A stretch of DNA of 64,000 bases, taken from contig NZ_PYJN01000019.1 of the NCBI RefSeq assembly GCF_003025035.1, forward strand, positions 124,001-188,000, in the 5' to 3' direction. Shown piece after piece: positions 54,556-63,266 of the stretch. The stretch is from Rhizobium sp. SEMIA4064. Its GTDB lineage: Bacteria > Pseudomonadota > Alphaproteobacteria > Rhizobiales > Rhizobiaceae. A program made the translations under genes and the position numbers. Below the pieces are notes generated by a model. That model had not been told where the DNA came from. It searched no databases and saw nothing but the letters and a program-made list of their open reading frames with translations. Each line of letters begins with the position of its first letter. Position 1 is the stretch's first letter.

Positions 54556-55746
54556 TTATTGAGCGGTCGCGACCTTCTCAGCCATCTGCGGTGCCACGAC
54601 TGCACCGGGACGGATGCGCTGCAGCCCGTTGACAACGATCTTTTCGCCGACTTTCAGGCCGTTCTCGATCACTCGCTGCCCGTCGACCAGCGACCCGAGT
54701 TGGACCTGCCGGTAATTGACCTTGTTGTCACCATCAACGACGAAGACGAACTTCTTGTCCTGATCGGTGCCGACTGCGCGGTCGTTGATGACGATCCTGT
54801 TTTCAGCTTTCGGCTGACCCATGCGAACACGCACGAACTGACCCGGGATCAGACGGCCGCCGGGATTGTCGAAGACCGCGCGCACCGCGATCGTGCCGCT
54901 GGCTGCATCCACCTCGTTGTCGATGAGCTGCAGCTTGCCGGTGATCGGCGTGCCATTGTCGTTAGAGGTGCCAATCTGCACGGGGATCTGCTCGACCGGC
55001 GGAGCCGCTCCGTCAGTGACCGGGAGCTGTGAAAGCGCCTGAGTTACCGTCTGTTCGCTGGCGTTGAAGCTGGCGTAGATCGGATCGACCGAAACCAGCG
55101 TCGTCAGGGCCGGCGAAGCGGAACCGGCGGCCACGAGGTTGCCGACAGTCACCTCGATCTTGCCGACGCGACCGGCGATCGGAGCTCGAACCTGCGTATA
55201 GTCGAGGTTCAACTGTGCCGTCTGCAGGGCGGCTTGTGCCGCCTTCAGATTGGCTTCGGCCCCGGCGTAATTGCTGGCGCGCGTGTCCATGTCGCTCTGC
55301 GAGATCGTCTTGTTGTCGGAGAGCTTCTGGCCGCGGTCGACCTCGACCTTGGCGAGATCCAGCTTGGCCTTGGCCGCTGCAACTTCCGCCTGCGCCTGGG
55401 CGACGGCCGCCTCATAAGGTGCCTGATCGATCGTCACGAGCAGGTCGCCCTGCTTGACCAATGCGCCTTCGCGGAAGTGCACCGACTCGATGGCGCCGGC
55501 CACACGCGGACGGACTTCCACACGGTCGATAGCTTCGAGCCGGCCGGAAAACTCCTGCCAGGTCGTGATGTCATGCGCCTCGACGGCAGCGACGGTGACG
55601 GGGATCGCCGGCTTCGCAGCCGGGGCCGCCGTCTCGGTCGCTTGAGCGCCGCGGGGCATATCCAGATAGAAGGCTGCGCCTGCAACGGCCGCAGCAACAC
55701 TCATGCCGGCGCCCCATAGGGCCCAGCGCTTACCGTTGGACTTCAT
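54556..55746 (-). CDS. RND efflux periplasmic adaptor (membrane fusion protein)
   Basis: A 396-residue adaptor. The N-terminal signal or anchor (ALWGAGMSVAAAVAGAAFYLDM) precedes a biotinyl-lipoyl half (ITTWQEFSGRLEAIDRVEVRPRVAGAIESVHFREGALVKQGDLLVTID), a long coiled coil (AQAQAEVAAAKAKLDLAKVEVDRGQKLSDNKTISQSDMDT) and the beta-barrel domains. It bridges the pump to an outer-membrane channel. The pump gene follows 119 bases downstream, with a hairpin between. No in-window TolC is seen, so a channel elsewhere must serve. Confidence 0.94.
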   Translation of the reverse strand: MKSNGKRWALWGAGMSVAAAVAGAAFYLDMPRGAQATETAAPAAKPAIPVTVAAVEAHDITTWQEFSGRLEAIDRVEVRPRVAGAIESVHFREGALVKQGDLLVTIDQAPYEAAVAQAQAEVAAAKAKLDLAKVEVDRGQKLSDNKTISQSDMDTRASNYAGAEANLKAAQAALQTAQLNLDYTQVRAPIAGRVGKIEVTVGNLVAAGSASPALTTLVSVDPIYASFNASEQTVTQALSQLPVTDGAAPPVEQIPVQIGTSNDNGTPITGKLQLIDNEVDAASGTIAVRAVFDNPGGRLIPGQFVRVRMGQPKAENRIVINDRAVGTDQDKKFVFVVDGDNKVNYRQVQLGSLVDGQRVIENGLKVGEKIVVNGLQRIRPGAVVAPQMAEKVATAQ

Positions 55747-55825
55747 GTTAGTCTCTCCTGTTGATCCCGGCTTGGGGCACGGGATCGAAAATTCCTAGCG
55801 TCTCGACATCATCAGACTTGGTCGA

Positions 55826-56638
55826 TCAAGCCTGCACATCCTCGACAAAGTTCCGGAAACAACAGCAGACATCCTGCTGCCATGACGGCTTATCCTTAGA
55901 CTGCCCGCCGTAGATGGTGGGCCAGCCTGTCCCGGCGGGAAGGACTTGCTGGCGAACACGGACGCCGGCCCCTTTCAGGCGGCTGCCGTATTCCATGCCC
56001 TCGTCGCGGAGCGGGTCGTCCTCGGCCGTGAGCACCAATGCCGGCGCGAGGCCCGAAAGCCGCGAACAGTATCGAGGCGCTGCATAGGGGTGACAGACAC
56101 CGCCCAGGAAACCCAGGTAACGGTTCCAACCCTCCGTCCAACGCTCGCGCATGCCGCTTTCCTCCGCCTGGAGGAAAGATTTCGATCCCATGAAAGGATC
56201 AAGCAGAGGCGAAATCAGCACCTGTCCGTCCAGCGAACCTGGCATCTGATCGCGCGCTTTTAGAGCCACGCCCGCTGCAACGTTGCCACCCGATTCCTCA
56301 CCGGCGACAAAGAGCAGCGATTTTTTCGCCCCGCCCAACGCAAGCATATTCCGCTTGTTGCCGAGATAGGCGAGAATCCCGTAGGCGCTTTCCAGAACCT
56401 GCGGAAAGGCATTCTGATTGCCGCTGGTGTAATCGGCAGCAACCACGATCGCACCGGCTTCCGCAAGACTTGCGGCCACCGGCCGGTCAATAGCATGCTC
56501 GGTATCGATAAAGGCGCCACCATGCAGATAAAGCACGATGGGTGCCGCCTTCTTCAGACCTTCACCGTTGTAGACCCGTGCTGCAACCGGCCCCGTGGGC
56601 ACGTTTTCCAGCATCACATCTTTCCACGGCGCACTCAT
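55826..56638 (-). CDS. alpha/beta-hydrolase homologue, probably inactive
   Basis: A 270-residue protein of the hormone-sensitive-lipase-like family. LYLHGGAFIDTEHA keeps the oxyanion HGG, and LTAEDDPLRDEGMEYG keeps the Asp region. The nucleophile motif, normally GDSAGGN, reads GEESGGN, and the usual His-containing C-terminal motif is absent: no His follows residue 196, and the end contains three consecutive Cys (CCCF). Triad completeness is therefore doubtful. It may be a binding protein or a very altered esterase. It lies 80 bases upstream of the adaptor gene and divergent from a LysR gene, so it may be co-regulated with the pump. Confidence 0.82.
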   Translation of the reverse strand: MSAPWKDVMLENVPTGPVAARVYNGEGLKKAAPIVLYLHGGAFIDTEHAIDRPVAASLAEAGAIVVAADYTSGNQNAFPQVLESAYGILAYLGNKRNMLALGGAKKSLLFVAGEESGGNVAAGVALKARDQMPGSLDGQVLISPLLDPFMGSKSFLQAEESGMRERWTEGWNRYLGFLGGVCHPYAAPRYCSRLSGLAPALVLTAEDDPLRDEGMEYGSRLKGAGVRVRQQVLPAGTGWPTIYGGQSKDKPSWQQDVCCCFRNFVEDVQA

Positions 56639-56663
56639 GGGCCCACATCCTTATCTATTCGAT

Positions 56664-56716
56664 TGAACATGATCTCTTCCAAAAGCCGTTTCACACGCTT
56701 CAGAATCATGTTCCGG
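56664..56716. repeat. RIME-like hairpin repeat
   Basis: GAACATGATCTC... and ...GAATCATGTTC form a hairpin around AAGCCGTTTCACACGCTTC, the text of the rhizobial RIME element, in the hydrolase/LysR gap. It is related to the copy at 42426-42472. Confidence 0.65.
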
Positions 56717-56873
56717 ATTGCGCGGCCCCAAGCGCCCCATGCCGCGTTGCAACATTCACATCTACAACATATTGTTATTCCGTTCTGAGAATAAGTAGCC
56801 TATATTCGATCAGACTATTCACCAGAACAAACAATCGACCGTTTTCTCCGCTGTGGTCGAAAGGCGTCTCAAA

Positions 56874-57785
56874 ATGGACCAGCTATCAGCAATGCGGGCA
56901 TTCGCACGCGTGGTGGAGACGGGCAATTTCACCCGCGCCGCCACCACCCTCTCCATGCCAAAGGCGACGGTGACGACGCTCATTCAGTCGCTTGAGGCGC
57001 ACTTGCACACCAAGCTTCTGAACCGCACGACCCGTCGTGTCATGGTAACGACAGACGGCGCGCTCTACTATGAGCGTGCCATTCAGATCCTCTCCGAAAT
57101 CGAGGAACTGGACGGCAGCATCAGCAACTCGCAAAGCCTGCCAAGCGGGCGCCTGCGCGTCGAGATGGCCGGCGCCTTTGCCGACACCATCGTCATGCCG
57201 GCAATTTGCGATTTTCACCAACGTTATCCGGACATCCGTGTCGACCTCGGAGTCGGCGACCGGCTGGTGGATTATCTGGCGGAGAATGTCGATTGCGCCC
57301 TGCGCGCCGGCATGCCGAGCGATCAGTCCCTGATTGCCCGGCGCGTGGGAGAAGTGCATCTCGTTACCTGCGCCGCTCCTCGCTATATCGAAAAATTCGG
57401 CATGCCCGAACGGCCGGAAGAGCTGGAAAGTAGCCACTATGCCATCAGCTATTTTCGCGCCCAGACCGGGCGGACGATCCCGTTCGAATTCCACCGCGGC
57501 AATGAATCGCTGGAAATCAACCCGCGCTATATCCTCTCGGTCAACGACAGCCGCAGCTACGTCAACGCTGCCTTGACCGGCCTTGGCGTCGCCCAGACGC
57601 CGATGTTCATGGTCCGTGATGCGCTTGCCAAGGGCGATCTCGTCTCCGTCCTCCCCGGCTGGACCCGCCCGCCCCTGCCACTGCACATCGTCTATCCGCC
57701 GAACCGGCATCTCAGCAACAAGGTGCGCGTTTTCGTCGACTGGCTGGCAAAATTGCTGGCGACATCGCGGCTCGGAGCCGCTTAG
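56874..57785 (+). CDS. LysR-family regulator near the RND operon
   Basis: A 303-residue LysR regulator. MDQLSAMRAFARVVETGNFTRAATTLSMPKATVTTLIQSLEAHLHTKLLNRTTRRVMVTTDG is the DNA-binding part, and the effector domain follows. It is divergent from the hydrolase gene over 235 bases with a RIME-like element at 56664-56716, and the efflux pair lies beyond the hydrolase; it is probably its regulator. The ATG at 56874 is preceded by GGCGTCTCAAA; the frame is open from 56853. Confidence 0.92.
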   Translation: MDQLSAMRAFARVVETGNFTRAATTLSMPKATVTTLIQSLEAHLHTKLLNRTTRRVMVTTDGALYYERAIQILSEIEELDGSISNSQSLPSGRLRVEMAGAFADTIVMPAICDFHQRYPDIRVDLGVGDRLVDYLAENVDCALRAGMPSDQSLIARRVGEVHLVTCAAPRYIEKFGMPERPEELESSHYAISYFRAQTGRTIPFEFHRGNESLEINPRYILSVNDSRSYVNAALTGLGVAQTPMFMVRDALAKGDLVSVLPGWTRPPLPLHIVYPPNRHLSNKVRVFVDWLAKLLATSRLGAA

Positions 57786-57788
57786 TTC

Positions 57789-57811
57789 CCTTCTCCCCGG
57801 CGGGGAGAAGG
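57789..57811. repeat. CCTTCTCCCC-type hairpin
   Basis: CCTTCTCCCC-GGC-GGGGAGAAGG forms a perfect hairpin just after the LysR stop at 57785 and between convergent genes. Its core matches the CTCCCC/GGGGAG hairpins at 28272-28445. Confidence 0.7.
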
Positions 57812-57835
57812 TGATGCTGCCGTGATCCCACACCA

Positions 57836-58297
57836 TCAGCTCCAGGAGGCTCCCGCCGGATGCCGGACCGTCGCGTTCAGCCGATTCCAGACATTGTCCA
57901 CGGCAACCGAGATGATCAAAGCGGACAGCGCCTTTTCGTCATAGTATTTGACCGCCTCATTCCAGATTTCATCGCTGACCGCGTCCGGCCGGTCGGCAAG
58001 GCGGGTCATTGCTTCGCCGAGCGCAAGCGCTGCGCGTTCGGCATCGGTGAAATAGGGCATTTCGCGCCAGGCCGAGACGCCGACGATCCGCTCGATCTTT
58101 TCGCCCTCCTTCTGCAGCTTGCGGAAGCCCATATCGGTGCAGACGCTACAGCCATTGATCTGGCTGACGCGCAGATGTGCGAGATCCATGGTGTTTTCGG
58201 ACACGCCACGATCCCTAATCGAGGCGCTGACTGCCAAGAGGGCTTGCAGGGTTTCCGGCAGGATGACGGCGGGGTTCTTCATGCGGGCTTGCATCAT
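57836..58297 (-). CDS. carboxymuconolactone-decarboxylase/AhpD-family protein
   Basis: A 153-residue AhpD-like protein. GCSVCTDMGFRKLQKEG (about 49-65) has the Cys-x-x-Cys motif of the alkylhydroperoxidase-like carboxymuconolactone decarboxylase family; the helical rest is typical. Such proteins can act as peroxidases. It is divergent from an ECF41-type sigma factor. That sigma group is known to lie beside a gene of this family, an oxidoreductase or an epimerase and to control it. AAGGAGAGA precedes the start; the second ATG three bases later is equally possible. Confidence 0.9.
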   Translation of the reverse strand: MMQARMKNPAVILPETLQALLAVSASIRDRGVSENTMDLAHLRVSQINGCSVCTDMGFRKLQKEGEKIERIVGVSAWREMPYFTDAERAALALGEAMTRLADRPDAVSDEIWNEAVKYYDEKALSALIISVAVDNVWNRLNATVRHPAGASWS

Positions 58298-58370
58298 TCT
58301 CTCCTTGAGCTGTTTTCAGGTGAGCCCAACAGGGGGCCGATCTTGACGACACGGCCCGATGCCGATCCTT

Positions 58371-58397
58371 TGTCACATCGGCTGGGTTTCGTTCGTC
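58371..58397 (+). promoter_or_regulatory. ECF41-type promoter
   Basis: TGTCACA (58371-58377), 16 bases, CGTC (58394-58397) fits the -35/-10 pair I recall for ECF41 sigma factors. It ends 36 bases before the sigma factor's own ATG, pointing to autoregulation. On the opposite strand TGTGACA-N17-CGTG toward the decarboxylase-like gene is a weaker match. Confidence 0.7.
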
Positions 58398-58433
58398 ATA
58401 GGCATGACGGAGCACGCATAAGGAATGTGACCG

Positions 58434-59318
58434 ATGGACGAAAAGAAGTGGCAGGCAGAAAAATTCGAGGCCAATCGGCCGCATTTGCGCGCGGTCGCCT
58501 ACCGCATGCTCGGCTCACGCGCGGAGGCCGAGGATGCGGTACAGGAGGCTTGGCTGCGGCTCAGCCGTGCTGACATCTCTGAGGTCGAAAACCTGAGCGG
58601 TTGGCTGACGACGGTCACCGCCCGCATCTGTCTCGATTGGTTGCGCTCCCGTAAATCCCGGCGCGAGGAGCCGCTGACCATCCATGTCCCCGAACCGGTC
58701 GTCAGCCATGAAGCCGGCACAGGTACCGACCCGGAACAGGACGCGCTGCTCGCCGATTCGGTCGGCCTGGCGCTGTTGGTGGTGCTGGAAAAGCTGACCC
58801 CGGCCGAGCGGCTGGCCTTTGTGCTGCATGACATGTTCGACATGCCCTTCGATGACATCGCTCCGATCGTTGGACGCACGACGATTGCCACGCGTCAGCT
58901 CGCCAGCCGCGCCCGCCGCCGGGTGCAGGGAGCGCCGGTCGCAGCGGAAGTCGATCTGACCCGTCAACGGCATGTGGTCGATGCATTTCTGACGGCGTCG
59001 CGCGGCGGTGATATGAATGCACTTCTTGCCGCTCTCGATCCAGACGTCGTCTTCCGTGCCGATGCCGTGGCAACGCGCATGGGCTCGCTGCCGGAAATCC
59101 GGGGCCGGACGGCGGTGGCCGAAACCTTCCGCGGCCGTGCTCAGGGCGCTCTGCCAGCAGTCATCAACGGCACCGTCGGCGCCATCGTCGTCTTCGGTGG
59201 ACAATTGCGCATCGCCCTCCGTTTTACCGTCGCCGACGATGGCCGGATTGTCGGCATCGACGCGATGGCCGATCCCGAGCAATTGCGCAAGCTCGATGTG
59301 TTGGTGATCGATCGGTGA
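58434..59318 (+). CDS. ECF41-type sigma factor with C-terminal regulatory domain
   Basis: A 294-residue ECF sigma factor longer than usual. Region 2 (LRAVAYRMLGSRAEAEDAVQEAWLRLSRADISEVENLSGWLTTVTARICLDWLRSRKSRR, about 18-77) and region 4 (LTPAERLAFVLHDMFDMPFDDIAPIVGRTTIATRQLASRARRRV, about 121-164) are followed by a SnoaL-like domain (about 175-290) that ECF41 proteins carry instead of a separate anti-sigma factor. A VPEP sequence (85-88), equivalent to the conserved WLPEP, and a DPEQL near the C-terminus are the linker and tail signatures. Its promoter and the neighbouring AhpD-like target fit. AAGGAA precedes the ATG. What it senses is unknown. Confidence 0.92.
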   Translation: MDEKKWQAEKFEANRPHLRAVAYRMLGSRAEAEDAVQEAWLRLSRADISEVENLSGWLTTVTARICLDWLRSRKSRREEPLTIHVPEPVVSHEAGTGTDPEQDALLADSVGLALLVVLEKLTPAERLAFVLHDMFDMPFDDIAPIVGRTTIATRQLASRARRRVQGAPVAAEVDLTRQRHVVDAFLTASRGGDMNALLAALDPDVVFRADAVATRMGSLPEIRGRTAVAETFRGRAQGALPAVINGTVGAIVVFGGQLRIALRFTVADDGRIVGIDAMADPEQLRKLDVLVIDR

Positions 59319-59495
59319 AGATGTCACCGCATCTGCGTCGGGCTCGTACCCGTCAGGCGGGCGCAGACCAGGCGGCTTGGGAGACGGAGGAAGTCTGACG
59401 GTCCGGTCGTCGCGTCGAAACACTTTCCATGCAGCCCACCTTCGTTCTACCATGACAGAGGCGACTGGAGTCGCCCGAGCAAGAAGGAAACGAGC

Positions 59496-60224
59496 GTGCG
59501 CATAGCCTTGGAACCGGTGTCTTCGAGAACGACCATCCAGGAGGGCGTTTATCAGCAGTTGCGCAACGCGCTGATGGCCGGCAATTTCGATCCGGGCCAG
59601 ACATTGACCATCGCCTCGCTCGCCGAAACATTCGGCACCAGCAACATGCCCGTGCGCGAAGCCTTGCGCAGGCTTGCGGCGGAAAATGCGCTGGAGGTGG
59701 CGGCGAACGGCTCTGCACGTATACCGATCGTGACGCTTGCCCGCCTCGACGATCTCTGCCGCGCCCGCATTGCTGTCGAAGGATTGGCCGCCGAGCTTGG
59801 CATTCCCAGGCTGACCGCCACCGACATCGCAACGTTGGAACGCATCGCCGCCGAACAGCACGCCATTGGCCGCAGCAGCAATGTCTATGAACTCATGGCG
59901 AGGAACCAGCAGTTCCATTTCACCATCTATCGCGCCTCCGGCTCGGAAGTGCTGTTGCAACTGATCGAAACGCTGTGGCTGCGTTTCGGTCCCTATATGC
60001 GCATGTTGTCGGCCTCCGTCGAACCGCTGATGCGCAGCGGCGAGATCGATCCTGCCGGCTCGCATTTCCCGATCATAGAAGCGCTGAAGGCCGGCGATTT
60101 CGCCCGCGCCCGCGATGGCGTCGTCGCCGACATCCGCCGCACGCATGAGATCCTGCGCGACTATTGCCCCGCAACGGAAGACGAACCCCGCGCCAAAGGT
60201 CCCGCCTCAGCCCTGCGGAGATGA
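59496..60224 (+). CDS. GntR/FadR-family regulator (FCD domain)
   Basis: A 242-residue GntR regulator starting at GTG with AAGGAA upstream. The winged helix (TTIQEGVYQQLRNALMAGNFDPGQTLTIASLAETFGTSNMPVREALRRLAAENAL) and an FCD effector domain with three probable metal-binding positions (RIAVEGLAAELGIPRL, NQQFHFTIYRASGSEVLLQLIETLW, EALKAGDFARARDGV) are present. It is followed by the aminotransferase and aldolase genes in the same direction and probably controls them; the TGATCA repeat at 60275-60288 lies directly between it and them. Confidence 0.92.
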   Translation: MRIALEPVSSRTTIQEGVYQQLRNALMAGNFDPGQTLTIASLAETFGTSNMPVREALRRLAAENALEVAANGSARIPIVTLARLDDLCRARIAVEGLAAELGIPRLTATDIATLERIAAEQHAIGRSSNVYELMARNQQFHFTIYRASGSEVLLQLIETLWLRFGPYMRMLSASVEPLMRSGEIDPAGSHFPIIEALKAGDFARARDGVVADIRRTHEILRDYCPATEDEPRAKGPASALRR

Positions 60225-60274
60225 AGCCGGTTCGACACCGGGTCAGGAATTTAGTTGAACCCTCAAATATTTTG

Positions 60275-60288
60275 TGATCAAATGATCA
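60275..60288. promoter_or_regulatory. TGATCA-AA-TGATCA operator
   Basis: Two TGATCA copies two bases apart, near-symmetric, 40 bases before the chosen aminotransferase start. The position fits a GntR operator for the aminotransferase-aldolase genes. Confidence 0.5.
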
Positions 60289-60328
60289 TAACATGATTTT
60301 GAAACCCTTTCCCTGCAGCGAGATCCTC

Positions 60329-61609
60329 ATGAGCGCTTCTCCTTCCCCGTCGAAATTTTCAGGCCATAACAGCTTTCCGGTCGATGAAGTCCGCGCCATG
60401 TTTCCGGCTATTCAGAAGGCCGGCGATTTCGTGTTTCTCGACAATGCCGGCGGTTCGCAGGTGCCGCAGGCGGTGGTCGACGCGGTCGCCAATCATCTGA
60501 TCGACTACAACGTCCAGCGCATGGCGAAATATCAGCACAGCCAGGGCGTCGACCGCAATCTGGCCGAAGCGCGCGAGAGCGTCGCCATGCTGGTCAACGC
60601 TTATCGTCCCGAAGAAATCTCCTTCGGCCAAAACGCCACATCCTTCATCCGTCTGGTAAGCCTCGGCATCGCTAAACTGCTCGGCGAGCGCAACGAGATC
60701 GTCATTACCGATATGGACCACGACGCCAACATCGCCACCTGGCTGGCGCTGCAGGCAGACGGCGCCAAGATCGTCTGGTGGCGCATGCGCGAAGACGGCA
60801 CGCTGCATACCGAGGACCTGAAGCCGCTGCTGAACGACAAGACCCGCCTCGTCGCCTGCACCGTGACCGCCCACTCCATCGGCACGATCGTCGATGTCGC
60901 GACCGTTGGGAAGCTGGCGCATGCGGCCGGCGCCGAAGTCTTCCTCGATTGCGTCCACTACGGCCCGCACGGCCTGATGGATGTGCAAGCCTGGAATTGC
61001 GACTATCTCGTCTGCTCTGGCTATAAGAATTTCTCGCCGCACATGGGCTTCCTCTGGGGCCGCTTCGACGCACTGGTCAAGCTGCCGACTTTCAAGGAAG
61101 ACTTCATCCCGGACGTGCCTCCCTACAAGATCGAGGTCGGCACCTTCACCTATGAAAACGTCGCCGGCATGAATGCCGCCGTCAAATATCTCGAAGCCCT
61201 CGGCCTTCGCTTTCTGCCGGCCGGTCAACACAGCCGCCGCGAGGCGCTTGCCGCCGCCATGGGCGCAATCCGTGAATATGAGCTGATGCTGTCGCGCGAG
61301 ATGATCGCCGTTTTGAAGCGCCACGGCGCCGTCATCTACGGCATTTCCGACGACGCCCGCCTCGAACAGCGCGTGCCGACTATCTGCTTCAACATTCCGG
61401 GCATCACGCCGCAGCAATTCGCCGCTGAGATGGGTGAAGCCGGCATCGGGCTGCGCGACGGCCACATGTTCGCCCCGCGCTTGATGAAGCGCCTCGGCCT
61501 CTCCATGGAAACCGGCGCGATCCGCGTATCTCTGGTGCACTACAACAAGGTCGAAGAAATCGCCCGCTTCGAAAAAGTGCTGACCGAGGTCATCGCGCGG
61601 CATAAATAG
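60329..61609 (+). CDS. class V aminotransferase (cysteine-desulfurase-like, VC1184 type)
   Basis: A 426-residue PLP enzyme. [18 protein letters not shown] (about 34-51), [39 protein letters not shown] and [26 protein letters not shown] with the PLP Lys match the class V aminotransferase subgroup annotated as cysteine-desulfurase-like (VC1184 type). Its real substrate is unknown; the group is not the IscS/SufS type. A GntR gene precedes and an HpcH/HpaI aldolase follows, which suggests amino-acid conversion feeding an aldol cleavage. An upstream ATG at 60293 is possible; neither has a good ribosome-binding site. Confidence 0.88.
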   Translation: MSASPSPSKFSGHNSFPVDEVRAMFPAIQKAGDFVFLDNAGGSQVPQAVVDAVANHLIDYNVQRMAKYQHSQGVDRNLAEARESVAMLVNAYRPEEISFGQNATSFIRLVSLGIAKLLGERNEIVITDMDHDANIATWLALQADGAKIVWWRMREDGTLHTEDLKPLLNDKTRLVACTVTAHSIGTIVDVATVGKLAHAAGAEVFLDCVHYGPHGLMDVQAWNCDYLVCSGYKNFSPHMGFLWGRFDALVKLPTFKEDFIPDVPPYKIEVGTFTYENVAGMNAAVKYLEALGLRFLPAGQHSRREALAAAMGAIREYELMLSREMIAVLKRHGAVIYGISDDARLEQRVPTICFNIPGITPQQFAAEMGEAGIGLRDGHMFAPRLMKRLGLSMETGAIRVSLVHYNKVEEIARFEKVLTEVIARHK

Positions 61610-61677
61610 GCGCTTCGCAGATATCTGGTTTGAGGTTATCCCTCTTCGCAGAGATCGTTGAGAGAGCGAAGAAACCC

Positions 61678-62448
61678 ATGGGCCATTTCCGCAAGAGCTG
61701 CCTCGAGAAAAGCCTGCTCATCGGCACCTTCGCCGCTATTCCGCATCCCGTCGCCATCGAGGTTACGGCGTCATCCGGCGTCGATTTCCTCTGCATCGAT
61801 TGGGAACATTCGCAGATCGGCCGCGAACGCATCGAGAATCTGATCCGCGCCGCCGACGTCCACCGTGTTCCCGCCATGGTCCGCGTTCCGGGCCATGCAC
61901 CGGAGTCCATCGCCTCGGCGCTGGATGCGGGCGCGGCCGGCGTACTAGTGCCGCGCGTGTCTACGGCGGCGCAGGCAAGAGCTGCCGTGCTGGCGACGCG
62001 GTATCCGCCGATCGGCGAGCGGGGCGTCGGCCCTGGACGGGCAGCAGCCTACGGCTATCGCATTCCGGATTATCTGGCCAAAGCCAATGCCGAACTCGTG
62101 CTTGCCATCCAGGTCGAGACGGCGGAAGGGCTTGCCAATATCGCGGAGATCGCCGCGGTCGACGGCGTCGACGTCATCTTCATCGGCCCCGGCGACCTCT
62201 CCGTCTCGATCGACGCCATGGGGCCAGCCGGCAAAGCCAAGCTCGACGCAGCCATCGAAACCATTGCGACAACCGCGCTCGCTGCCGGCCGCATAGTCGG
62301 CATCTTCCGGCCATCGCCGGACGATATCGGCGCCTGGTCGACAGCCGGCATCAGTTTCTTCTTGCTGGCGAGCGACACCATGTTTTTAGGCGCAGGCCTC
62401 GCCGCCGGAGTTGCCCAAGCGCGTCGGCAAGGCACACCGAAACAATAG
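61678..62448 (+). CDS. HpcH/HpaI-type aldolase
   Basis: A 256-residue class II aldolase. GTFAAIPHPVAIEVTASSGVDFLCIDWEHSQIG (about 17-49) holds the acidic and His motif, GPGRAAAYGY the substrate loop, and QVETAEGLANIAEIAAVDGVDVIFIGPGDLSVSI the metal-binding Glu and Asp region. Members cleave 4-hydroxy-2-oxo acids, for example to pyruvate and an aldehyde. It follows the aminotransferase gene by 68 bases. The ATG at 61678 begins MGHFRKSC; the earlier in-frame TTG at 61630 is not favoured. Confidence 0.9.
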   Translation: MGHFRKSCLEKSLLIGTFAAIPHPVAIEVTASSGVDFLCIDWEHSQIGRERIENLIRAADVHRVPAMVRVPGHAPESIASALDAGAAGVLVPRVSTAAQARAAVLATRYPPIGERGVGPGRAAAYGYRIPDYLAKANAELVLAIQVETAEGLANIAEIAAVDGVDVIFIGPGDLSVSIDAMGPAGKAKLDAAIETIATTALAAGRIVGIFRPSPDDIGAWSTAGISFFLLASDTMFLGAGLAAGVAQARRQGTPKQ

Positions 62449-62459
62449 GACCACCGCGC

Positions 62460-63266
62460 CTAAAGACCTGCCGCGCGTGAAAAATTATCGCGGAAAGCGG
62501 CAAGGTCGGGCGGGCTGACATCCGAAACCGCCCAGAAGACCAGCCCACCGCCGGACCATTCGACGAGATTATAGCCATCATGCATCGTCTCGCTCCGCTC
62601 GACCTTTGCCCCCGGCCAGACGAAGAGATTGATGACGTGGCCATGGCGGCGATAGACGAGCGCGGCAACGACCCGGCCGTTGATGTAGTCCACCCGGCCG
62701 CCGATCAGCGGAAAACCGTCGGCTGCAAGATCGACCACCGGCGGCGAGAAATCGATCTTGCCGTTGAACCATGGCTTGACCGTATGCTGATCGGATGTCT
62801 GCACATCGACCAAATGGTTGGCGAGCATCGAGCGCACATGACTCGCGAGCAGTTCGTTCTGGATAGGCGCGTTCACCTGCGGATTGCCAAGCACAAGCAT
62901 GAGGGTGGCGGCTAGGGCAGCCATCGACGGCATGAAGCTCCATTGTCCAAACAATTGCAGGCCGCGCCACCATGCATTTTCGCGGCGCCGTGTCCCCGGA
63001 GCCTGCGCTTGGCGCCGGGCTTCCTCAAGAGAAATGGCCGTCATGATACGTGCACGAACCTCATCGGGCGCTTTCCATTTGACACCGTCCCGGCCGACGA
63101 CCCGCTTCATGTCTTTGAGCCCTTCCAAGGCGGCGGTGCATTGCGGGCATGTCGCAAGATGCTGTTCGAATTGTATCGTGTGAACCGCATCGAGTTCGTC
63201 ATCCACGTAACAATGAAGGATCGTTTCCCATTCCGGGCAGCTTTCCGGGGTTTTCTCGCTCATCAT
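62460..63266 (-). CDS. anti-sigma factor with zinc-binding motif
   Basis: A 268-residue protein. The N-terminal part carries the zinc-type anti-sigma motif H-x3-C-x2-C (QHLATCPQC, about 36-44). One membrane helix (about 125-145, PSMAALAATLMLVLGN) follows, then a periplasmic C-terminal domain with VDLAADGFPLIGGRVDYINGRVVAALVYRRHGHVINLFVWPG. It should hold the ECF sigma factor encoded just upstream inactive until a stress signal. The genes overlap (ATGA), so they are co-translated. The start is the ATG at 63266; the frame runs on upstream to 63296. Confidence 0.92.
   Translation of the reverse strand: MMSEKTPESCPEWETILHCYVDDELDAVHTIQFEQHLATCPQCTAALEGLKDMKRVVGRDGVKWKAPDEVRARIMTAISLEEARRQAQAPGTRRRENAWWRGLQLFGQWSFMPSMAALAATLMLVLGNPQVNAPIQNELLASHVRSMLANHLVDVQTSDQHTVKPWFNGKIDFSPPVVDLAADGFPLIGGRVDYINGRVVAALVYRRHGHVINLFVWPGAKVERSETMHDGYNLVEWSGGGLVFWAVSDVSPPDLAAFRDNFSRAAGL

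Noticed and set aside
58515..60146. A long minus-strand open frame across the ECF41 and GntR genes
   Set aside because: It covers two clear plus-strand genes and the gap between them; composition is that of an antisense shadow.
60359..61603. A 414-codon antisense frame opposite the class V aminotransferase
   Set aside because: Shadow of a GC-rich gene; no domain recognised and the sense frame has PLP motifs.
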